Assembly: GCA_046733635.1 (NCBI GenBank)
Contig: JBKPPO010000203.1
Coordinates: 1-6,765, forward strand
Origin: CADEED01 sp046733635
GTDB lineage: Bacteria; Pseudomonadota; Gammaproteobacteria; Steroidobacterales; Steroidobacteraceae
Direction: 5' to 3'
DNA: 6,765 nucleotides
Position 1 is the first letter of the stretch; each line of letters starts with the position of its first letter. The notes under the pieces are model-generated. The model saw nothing but the letters and a program-made list of their open reading frames with translations. It made no database searches and was not told the DNA's origin. Below are positions 1 to 4,918 of the stretch, one piece after another. The position numbers and the translations under genes were made by a program.

Positions 1-1
1 C

Positions 2-139
2 GACTACGGCAAATCCGCCCGGCCGGGCCGGAAGCTGGGTCATCTGACGATCTGCGAGGCCTCTGCCGCGGCCCGGAACCGGCGTGCCCTGAAGCTGCTT
101 TCCCGAGTGGATCGAGAGACTTACCTCGCAATTCGGTGA
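2..139 (+). CDS. purK: 5-(carboxyamino)imidazole ribonucleotide synthase, C-terminal end (partial)
   Basis: This is the last 45 codons of a gene that starts left of the window, ending in TGA at 137-139. The peptide begins DYGKSARPGRKLGHLTI, which matches the C-terminal motif of PurK (the E. coli protein reads YDKEVRPGRKVGHL at this place). PurK is an ATP-grasp enzyme of de novo purine synthesis. It carboxylates aminoimidazole ribonucleotide with bicarbonate and ATP, and PurE then rearranges the product. Only the end of the C-terminal domain is visible, so the ATP-grasp catalytic residues cannot be checked. After the motif the tail is Arg/Ala-rich (AAARNRRALKLLSRVDRET), as expected for the terminal helix. 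There is no start codon in the window. purE would be expected just upstream, by analogy with other proteobacteria. The identification rests on one short but distinctive motif. Confidence 0.85.
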   Translation, partial: DYGKSARPGRKLGHLTICEASAAARNRRALKLLSRVDRETYLAIR

Positions 140-145
140 CCCCGG

Positions 146-176
146 AAGGAACCGTTAGGCCCTAGGGCCCTCCTTT
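146..176 (+). terminator. possible hairpin/terminator after purK
   Basis: AAGGA at 146-150 can pair with TCCTT at 171-175. Inside it lies the perfect 12-base palindrome GGCCCTAGGGCC (158-169), which can form a GGCC/GGCC stem with a CTAG loop. The run of T after the stem is only three bases, and the internal loop is lopsided, so termination is uncertain. The palindrome could instead be a binding site for a dimeric regulator of the ATPase gene that begins at 198. Confidence 0.28.
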
Positions 177-180
177 ACCG

Positions 181-186
181 TAATAT
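181..186 (+). promoter_or_regulatory. possible -10 box in front of the ATPase gene
   Basis: TAATAT sits 11 bases before the ATG at 198. If used as a -10 element, transcription would start near 193, giving an almost leaderless message. This would fit the lack of a properly spaced Shine-Dalgarno sequence. No convincing -35 box lies 16-18 bases upstream. Confidence 0.22.
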
Positions 187-197
187 CCCGCGCAGGG

Positions 198-1505
198 ATG
201 TACATCGAGAGCTTCAAACTTCGCGAGCTGCCCTTCCGGCTGAGCCCGGACCCGCAGTTCCTGTTCCTCTCCCGGGCCCATGCGCGCGCCAAGGCGTACA
301 TGGAGTCCACCATCTGGTTCACGGATGGCTTCGTGGTCATCACCGGCGAAATCGGCTCGGGCAAGACCACGCTCATCGAAAGCTTCCTGCGTCAGCTCGA
401 TTCGGACGTGGTGATCGCGCAGATCAACCAGACGCAGGTCAACGCCGTCGAATTCCTGCAGTCCGTACTCGTCCAGTTCGGCTTCTCGCCCTTCAAGATG
501 AAGAAGGCCGAGCTGATCGCGACACTCAACAGTTTCCTCATCGAGCAATACGCCGCCGGTCGCAAGGTCCTGCTCATCATCGACGAGGCGCAGAACCTCT
601 CGCTCAAGGTGCTCGAAGAAATCCGGATGCTCTCCGGCATCGAGGCCACCAAGGAGAAGGTGCTGCGCATCATCCTGGCCGGCCAGCCCGAGCTCAACGA
701 GAAGCTCGACTCCCCGGAACTCGTGCAGCTGGCGCAGCGCGTTCGCTTGCGCTTCCACCTGGGTGCGCTGTCGCGCGAAGACCTGCGCGCCTACGTCCGC
801 CATCGTCTCGACGTCGCCGGCGCCGATGGCCGCGACATCTTTGCCGAAGACACCTACGCCGAGCTCTACAAGTATTCCGGGGGTGTGCCGCGCCTCGTGA
901 ACACGTTGTGCGACACCGCGATGATGGCGGCGTTCGGTGAGGACCGCGACGTGGTCACGCTCAAGGACGTCTCATCGGCCGTCACCGAGCTGCAGTGGGT
1001 GGAGTTCTCCCAGCGCGCCAATTCGATCGCGAGCACTATGGCCGCGCGCGCGATGAACCAGCCTGCTTACGCGAATGCCGACCGCCCCGCGAAGCCGCTC
1101 TCCAAGCTCGTGCTGTCGACCGATGGCCGCGCCACCGGCGAGCTCCACCTGGTGCCCGGTCGCAAGGTGATCGGCCGCACGCCGGACAACGATCTGCAGA
1201 TCGACAGCAAATTCATCAGCCGGCACCACTGTCAGCTCGTCACCGGCAGCGATGGCATCACCGTCATCGAAGATCTCAACAGCACGAACGGCATCGTCGT
1301 GCGCGGCAAACGCGTGCGTCGGCACACGCTGCGCGACGGCGACGTGGTGAGCATGGGCCAGCACGAGATGTTGTACGTCGACGATCAATCCGCCCAGCAC
1401 ATGGCGGACACCCACGACGATCTTCCGCGACTGGAAGTGGATGCGGCGAACGAAGAAGCCGACGCCGACGAAGACGTGCCGCCGGACACGGCCGAGGCCC
1501 GATAA
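198..1505 (+). CDS. ExeA/GspA-type AAA+ ATPase fused to a C-terminal FHA domain
   Basis: A 435-residue protein. The N-terminus (MYIESFKLRELPFRLSPDPQ) has the conserved opening of the ExeA/GspA ATPase family, which fixes the start at 198 although no well-spaced ribosome binding site precedes it. Walker A is GEIGSGKT (residues 50-57) and Walker B is LLIIDEAQ (125-132). An AGQPEL segment lies at 161-166, candidate arginine-finger residues are in QRVRLRF (180-186), and a sensor-2-like GGVPRL is at 228-233. Residues about 303-396 form an FHA domain, with IGRT (325-328), SRHH (341-344) and LNSTNG (360-365). These are the residues that normally hold phosphothreonine. The last 35 residues are acidic and probably disordered. 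Classical ExeA/GspA carries a transmembrane segment and a peptidoglycan-binding domain here. I see neither, so this protein looks cytosolic. The likely role is an ATPase switched or recruited by a Thr-phosphorylated partner; the process it serves cannot be told from the window. It follows purK by 58 bases. Confidence 0.9.
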   Translation: MYIESFKLRELPFRLSPDPQFLFLSRAHARAKAYMESTIWFTDGFVVITGEIGSGKTTLIESFLRQLDSDVVIAQINQTQVNAVEFLQSVLVQFGFSPFKMKKAELIATLNSFLIEQYAAGRKVLLIIDEAQNLSLKVLEEIRMLSGIEATKEKVLRIILAGQPELNEKLDSPELVQLAQRVRLRFHLGALSREDLRAYVRHRLDVAGADGRDIFAEDTYAELYKYSGGVPRLVNTLCDTAMMAAFGEDRDVVTLKDVSSAVTELQWVEFSQRANSIASTMAARAMNQPAYANADRPAKPLSKLVLSTDGRATGELHLVPGRKVIGRTPDNDLQIDSKFISRHHCQLVTGSDGITVIEDLNSTNGIVVRGKRVRRHTLRDGDVVSMGQHEMLYVDDQSAQHMADTHDDLPRLEVDAANEEADADEDVPPDTAEAR

Positions 1506-1546
1506 CGCCGCTCGCCGCCGCCACCTCGGCAATCGACGACCCAATG

Positions 1547-1583
1547 AAAAAGGCGCGTGAGCCGCGAGGCCCACGCGCCTTTG
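1547..1583. terminator. two-way rho-independent terminator
   Basis: AAAGGCGCGTG (1549-1559) pairs perfectly over 11 bases with CACGCGCCTTT (1572-1582). An A/C mismatch follows, then GCC/GGC, and the stem is closed by the GNRA-type tetraloop GCGA (1564-1567). Read on the + strand it ends in TTTGTCGTT, and on the - strand in TTTTTCATT. It can therefore stop both the ATPase transcript arriving from the left and the small-gene transcript arriving from the right. The U-tract is better on the minus strand. Confidence 0.88.
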
Positions 1584-1597
1584 TCGTTGAACCTGCC

Positions 1598-1768
1598 TTA
1601 GCGGCGGCGACCGGTGAACAAACCGATCAGGCGGCCGAACAATCCGGGCTGGAAATCCACGTGCATGGCCGAGCGCGAATTCGTGTTGTTCCCACGGCGC
1701 ATTTCCGCGACCACGTCCGGCGGAAGGTTGATCCGGAATTCGCCGGTGGCTGAGTTGTCGTTTCGCAT
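1598..1768 (-). CDS. small protein of unknown function, Arg-rich amphipathic C-terminus
   Basis: I do not recognise this 56-residue product. It starts MRNDNSATGEFRINLPPDVV and ends FQPGLFGRLIGLFTGRRR. There is no signal peptide. The C-terminal stretch alternates hydrophobic residues with Gly and Arg, and could lie on a membrane or bind nucleic acid. Coding is supported by G/C-rich third codon positions (roughly three quarters by eye) and by the strong terminator directly after the stop. I chose the start at 1768 because GGAG (minus strand, 1779-1782) lies 10 bases upstream and the codon bias begins there. An ATG at 1846 in the same frame would add 26 Thr/Pro/Gln-rich residues (82 in total), but it has no visible ribosome binding site and weaker codon bias. 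The gene faces the ATPase gene tail-to-tail and is divergent from the gene at 2104. Existence is likely; function is unknown. Confidence 0.6.
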   Translation of the reverse strand: MRNDNSATGEFRINLPPDVVAEMRRGNNTNSRSAMHVDFQPGLFGRLIGLFTGRRR

Positions 1769-1896
1769 TGTCGGAGTGCTCCGCTCGGTGGTTGACGCTG
1801 GCTGTGTGTAAGCCGCCGGGTACGTGGGAACAGTTTGCTGGCGCATATGGCAGGCATGATGTGCCGCGATTCACACTGTTTCCAATGTCGCCAAAA

Positions 1897-1916
1897 GCGA
1901 ACTTCATTATGTTCGC
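1897..1916. promoter_or_regulatory. operator-like inverted repeat around a -10-like hexamer
   Basis: GCGAAC (1897-1902) and GTTCGC (1911-1916) are perfect inverted copies separated by 8 bases (TTCATTAT), a layout typical of a dimeric repressor site. On the minus strand the spacer edge reads CATAAT (1906-1911), five of six matches to a sigma-70 -10 box. Seventeen bases further upstream is CCTACA, a weak -35 (three of six). If real, this promoter would drive the small gene, with a leader of about 50 or 130 bases depending on the start used, and a bound protein would block it. No regulator gene is in the window. Confidence 0.4.
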
Positions 1917-1972
1917 GTCTGATTGGTGTGTAGGCGCGGTGCGATTCCTTCGCTACAAAATGCTGACGCACT

Positions 1973-1992
1973 TTGACGACATCCCTGTCGTC
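1973..1992 (+). promoter_or_regulatory. possible -35 box and short inverted repeat before the 2104 gene
   Basis: TTGACG (1973-1978) matches five of six bases of a sigma-70 -35 box. The best hexamer at 18-base spacing is CATCGT (1997-2002), which is poor. GACGAC (1975-1980) overlaps the -35 and is repeated inverted as GTCGTC (1987-1992) with a 6-base loop. The promoter call is weak; the repeat itself is plain to see. Confidence 0.22.
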
Positions 1993-2094
1993 CGCGCATC
2001 GTGATAGTGCGCCGGGGCTTCGTTTGCCCGATATCGTGAATTCTCACGGGATCGCGAAGGAATTCCCCTGCAAGCTCGCGGGACTGATTTCCCG

Positions 2095-2100
2095 GGAGGA
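2095..2100 (+). promoter_or_regulatory. ribosome binding site for the GTG start at 2104
   Basis: GGAGGA lies three bases before the GTG and is the strongest Shine-Dalgarno match in this region, so it decides the start. It sits just after a small stem (CGGGA 2079-2083 with TCCCG 2090-2094), which could affect its exposure. Confidence 0.7.
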
Positions 2101-2103
2101 CTC

Positions 2104-2595
2104 GTGAAAAGAATCATCACGCTCGCGCTGCTCGCACTCGTTAGCGCCTACGGCATTGGCCTCGTCACCCTGGGCGAGTCCGGCGCGATGCGCTTCGTCA
2201 CACGCATGGAATCACACATGAGTGAAGGTGATGCGGATGCGGTCTGCGCGATGCTGCACGACGATCTCGAAGTGGACATCGTCGATCACAGCACCGAGGG
2301 CGGCCAGGACACGAACGGCGGGAAAGCGGAACTCTGCGAGCTCACACGCGTGGTGGTCACCGCGCTCGGCAAGCTGCCTCACGACATGAACGTGCGCTTC
2401 GATGAAGTATCGGTGAAGCGCGACTGGCTGCACCCCTGGACGAGCGAGGTCAGCTACGTCGAAAACCGCAGCCTCACGATCCAGGGCGCGAACGTCACGT
2501 TGAAGACGGTCAGCGAGGACACGGTGACGCTGGTCCAGACCCTCACGGGCGTGAAGCTGCGCAAGCTCAAGGCGGAGGTGTTCCTCGCCGAGTGA
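2104..2595 (+). CDS. small exported or membrane-anchored protein, NTF2-like fold suspected
   Basis: A 163-residue protein starting with GTG behind a strong GGAGGA. The N-terminus, MKRIITLALLALVSAYGIGL, is a positively charged start plus a hydrophobic stretch (about residues 4-23). It is either an uncleaved membrane anchor or a signal peptide; there is no lipobox cysteine. The remainder is soluble. The segment from about 28 to 60 (a helix, then SEGDADAVCAMLHDDLEVDI) followed by strand-rich sequence resembles the helix-then-curved-sheet plan of NTF2/SnoaL-like domains, where 'gD...v..ml.dD' is common. This is resemblance only; I cannot name a family. Cysteines 48 and 78 could form a disulfide in the periplasm. 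It is divergent from the small minus-strand gene and convergent with tldD, with a 16-base gap, so it is probably a single-gene transcript. Codon use matches its neighbours. Confidence 0.8.
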   Translation: MKRIITLALLALVSAYGIGLVTLGESGAMRFVTRMESHMSEGDADAVCAMLHDDLEVDIVDHSTEGGQDTNGGKAELCELTRVVVTALGKLPHDMNVRFDEVSVKRDWLHPWTSEVSYVENRSLTIQGANVTLKTVSEDTVTLVQTLTGVKLRKLKAEVFLAE

Positions 2596-2611
2596 CGCGG
2601 GCCCGGGGGGC

Positions 2612-4066
2612 TCAGCCCGTGCCGCCCACGGTGAGGCCATCGACGCGAATCGTCGGCTGACCCACACCCACGGGCACGCTCTGGCCTTCCTTGCCGCAGG
2701 TGCCGACGCCGTCGTCGAGCTTGAGGTCGTTGCCCACCATGCTCACGCGCGTGAGAACGTCCGGGCCGTTGCCGATCAGCGTCGCGCCCTTGATGGGCGC
2801 GCCGAGTTTGCCGTTCTCGATGAGATAGGCCTCGCTCGCCGAGAACACGAACTTGCCGGAAGTGATGTCCACCTGGCCGCCGCCGAAGTTCACGGCGTAG
2901 ATGCCCTTCTCCACCGACGCGAGGATTTCCTCGGGCGGCGTCTTGCCCGGCCGCATGTAGGTGTTCGTCATGCGCGGCAGCGTGATGTGCGCGAAGGATT
3001 CGCGGCGGCCATTGCCCGTGGAGCGAGTACCCGTGAGCCGCGCGTTCATCTTGTCCTGGAGATAACCCTTGAGCACGCCGTTCTCGATGAGCGTCGTGCA
3101 CTGCGTGGGCGTGCCCTCGTCGTCGATGTTGAGCGAGCCGCGCCGGCGGGAAAGTGTGCCGTCATCGACGATCGTGCAGAGCTCGGACGCGACGCGCTCG
3201 CCGACTCGCCCCGCGAACGCGGAGGTGCCCTTGCGATTGAAGTCACCTTCGAGCCCGTGGCCGATGGCTTCGTGCAACAGGATGCCCGGCCAGCCGGGAC
3301 CCAGCACCACGGTCATGGGACCCGCGGGTGCGGGCACGGCTTCGAGGTTCACGAGCGCCTGGCGCACTGCTTCGCGCGCCAACGCCAGTGGTTTGTCACC
3401 GGCCACGAGCTCGGGCAGCGTGATGCGCCCGCCCGCGCCGGCGTATCCCTGCTCGCGACGTCCATTCTGCTCGACGATCACGGACACATTGAACCGCACC
3501 AGCGGCCGCACGTCCGCGGCGAGATGCCCTTCGGAGTTCGCGACTAACACCACCTCGTGCACGGCGACCACGCTCGCCATGACCTGCTTCACGCGCGGAT
3601 CGAGCTTGCGCGTCTCGCGATCCACGCGTTCGAGCCAGGCCACTTTCTCGCTCGAGGTGAAGCTGGACACCGGGTCCACGGGTAGATAGAGGCTGTGGCC
3701 GATGGCAGGCAGCACGGACTGCACGCGGCGGTCCTGGCCGCGATGCGCGATGGCGCGCGCGGCGACCGAGGCCTCTTCCAGCGCCGGCAGCACGATCTCG
3801 TCCGAGTACGCAAAGCCGGTCTTCTCGCCCGCCACCGCGCGCACGCCCACACCCTGTTCGATGCTGGCGCTGCCTTCCTTGACGATGCCGTCTTCGAGCG
3901 CCCAGCTTTCCTCGCGCGAAAGCTGGAAGTAGAGATCCGCCGAGTCCACGGAGCTGGACATCACCTGCGCCAGCGCCCGGTCGAGCCGCGAATCATCGAG
4001 GCCACCCGGGCGCAGGATGAGATCGCGGGCGATGGTCAGCGATTCGGAGGTCTTCACGGCGTTCAT
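2612..4066 (-). CDS. tldD: metalloprotease TldD
   Basis: A 484-residue protein, close to the 481 of E. coli TldD. TldD pairs with TldE (PmbA) in a cytosolic zinc protease that threads and cuts unfolded peptides. In E. coli it matures microcin B17 and helps degrade the antitoxin CcdA. The zinc motif HEAIGH is at 265-270 and the third ligand lies in GTCGKEGQ (Cys457), matching His262/His266/Cys454 of E. coli, so the enzyme should be active. Other family segments are the N-terminal DGIVKEGS (59-66) and FNRKGTSAFAGRVGE (276-290). I start it at ATG 4066 (MNAVKTSESL), which has AAGGA and AGGA upstream. The frame stays open to 4669, but that extension lies over the amidase gene and has no family similarity. 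It is the last gene of the operon, 17 bases after the amidase stop. The partner gene pmbA is not visible. Confidence 0.96.
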   Translation of the reverse strand: MNAVKTSESLTIARDLILRPGGLDDSRLDRALAQVMSSSVDSADLYFQLSREESWALEDGIVKEGSASIEQGVGVRAVAGEKTGFAYSDEIVLPALEEASVAARAIAHRGQDRRVQSVLPAIGHSLYLPVDPVSSFTSSEKVAWLERVDRETRKLDPRVKQVMASVVAVHEVVLVANSEGHLAADVRPLVRFNVSVIVEQNGRREQGYAGAGGRITLPELVAGDKPLALAREAVRQALVNLEAVPAPAGPMTVVLGPGWPGILLHEAIGHGLEGDFNRKGTSAFAGRVGERVASELCTIVDDGTLSRRRGSLNIDDEGTPTQCTTLIENGVLKGYLQDKMNARLTGTRSTGNGRRESFAHITLPRMTNTYMRPGKTPPEEILASVEKGIYAVNFGGGQVDITSGKFVFSASEAYLIENGKLGAPIKGATLIGNGPDVLTRVSMVGNDLKLDDGVGTCGKEGQSVPVGVGQPTIRVDGLTVGGTG

Positions 4067-4083
4067 GTATTCCTGGTCCTTCA

Positions 4084-4899
4084 CTACGTGTTGTAGATGA
4101 CGCGATGCTCGAGTGAGGGGAAACGCGCGCGCGCCTCGACGCGCCCGGCCGGATCGATGTCCGCCACGACGCATCCCGTGCCATCCGGCATGCGCGCCAG
4201 CACCCTTCCCCAATGATCGATGATCATCGAATCGCCAAAAGTCTCGCGCCCGTTCGCATGCACGCCCCACTGGGCCGGCGCGATCAGGCCGCAGAAATTC
4301 TCGATGGCCCGCGCGCGCAGCAGGGATTCCCAGTGCGCGCGGCCCGTGGGCACCGTGAAGGCGGACGGCACCACGAACATCTCCGCGCCCTGCCGCGACA
4401 ACACCCGGAACAGCTCCGGGAAACGCATGTCGTAGCACACCGCGAGTCCCAGTTTGCCCGCGGGCGTGTCCACGACCCGGGGTTCGCGTCCGGGCGCCGT
4501 GTGCGCGGATTCGCGATGCGATTCCGTACTGCCCGGCACGTCCACGTCGAACAGGTGCATCTTGTCGTAACGCGCGGCCCTCTGGCCGTCGGACTTGTAC
4601 ACCAGGCAGGCCGCCGCCACCCGGCCATCCTCGCCCTGCCGAAGCGGCACCGTGCCGCCCACGATCCATATCTGGAGGCGGCGGGCGGTGTCTGCAAGGA
4701 AGTTCTGGATGCGGCCCGCGCCATCCGGCTCGGCGATGGCGCGTTTGTCGCCGCTATCCTTGCCCATGAACGCGAAGTTCTCGGGCAGGGCTGCCAGCAC
4801 CGCGCCGAGGCGCGCGGCCTCGGTGAGGTGGCGCTCTGCAGCGGCGAGGTTCGCTTCGATCTCGTGGCTGGAGGTCATCTGGATGGCGGCTACGCGCAT
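4084..4899 (-). CDS. carbon-nitrogen hydrolase, Nit1/Nit2-type amidase
   Basis: A 271-residue enzyme of the nitrilase superfamily with a complete catalytic triad: Glu40 (LPENF), Lys113 (YDKMHLFDVDVPG) and Cys155 (GLAVCYDMRFPE). The size and the KMHLFDVDVPG segment place it with the Nit group, whose members hydrolyse alpha-keto amides. Known activities are deaminated glutathione amidase (YbeM/Nit1: deaminated glutathione to 2-oxoglutarate and Cys-Gly) and omega-amidase (Nit2). I favour deaminated glutathione as substrate, but sequence alone does not settle it. It is cytosolic. The start is the ATG at 4899 (MRVAAIQMTSS), a normal family N-terminus. The upstream ribosome binding site is weak, so translation may be coupled to yhdP, which ends 19 bases before. 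The gene ends in tandem stops, TAG TGA, within the leader of tldD. A Nit-type gene between yhdP and tldD is a common proteobacterial arrangement. Confidence 0.92.
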   Translation of the reverse strand: MRVAAIQMTSSHEIEANLAAAERHLTEAARLGAVLAALPENFAFMGKDSGDKRAIAEPDGAGRIQNFLADTARRLQIWIVGGTVPLRQGEDGRVAAACLVYKSDGQRAARYDKMHLFDVDVPGSTESHRESAHTAPGREPRVVDTPAGKLGLAVCYDMRFPELFRVLSRQGAEMFVVPSAFTVPTGRAHWESLLRARAIENFCGLIAPAQWGVHANGRETFGDSMIIDHWGRVLARMPDGTGCVVADIDPAGRVEARARFPSLEHRVIYNT

Positions 4900-4918
4900 C
4901 CCGGCAATCTACCACCGA

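Larger units (their letters stand above)
1769..2103. other. divergent intergenic region
   Basis: This gene-poor stretch lies between the small minus-strand gene and the plus-strand gene at 2104. If the small gene really begins at 1846, the gap is 257 bases. By my count 1861-1980 is about 51% G+C, clearly lower than the surrounding coding DNA, as expected for promoters firing both ways. It contains the inverted repeat at 1897-1916 and a chain of short inverted repeats at 1975-1992, 2035-2048 and 2079-2094. Other open frames across it have no codon bias or ribosome binding site and I regard them as chance. Confidence 0.6.

Noticed and set aside
162..803. Long open frame antisense to the ATPase gene (213 codons, minus strand)
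   Set aside because: Its product is Leu/Glu/Asp/Arg-rich low-complexity sequence, as expected from the opposite strand of a GC-rich gene, with no family motif. The plus-strand frame here has clear AAA+ motifs.
972..1907. Long minus-strand frame crossing the end of the ATPase gene and the terminator (311 codons)
   Set aside because: It reads through a strong terminator and a promoter-like region, is His/Arg-rich without domains, and runs antisense to the FHA-coding segment.
1898..1922. Sigma-E-like promoter: CGAACTT followed by TCTGA on the + strand
   Set aside because: The spacing between GAACTT and TCTGA is 13 bases, whereas known sigma-E promoters such as degP and rpoH P3 use about 16. 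The match also overlaps the perfect inverted repeat, which explains half of it.
1768..2004. Plus-strand 78-codon open frame in the intergenic region
   Set aside because: It has no ribosome binding site, no codon bias and many uncommon codons. It covers the promoter region and overlaps the small minus-strand gene's leader.
2596..2621. Possible terminator between the 2104 gene and tldD (CGCGGGC with GCCCGTG)
   Set aside because: The seven-pair stem includes a G-U, has a 12-base loop and no T-run on either side. GC-rich sequence of this kind pairs easily by chance.
4067..4669. Open extension of the tldD frame upstream of ATG 4066
   Set aside because: It overlaps the amidase gene in another frame and its Arg/Gly-rich sequence is not TldD-like. 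The 484-residue form has the family length and a ribosome binding site.
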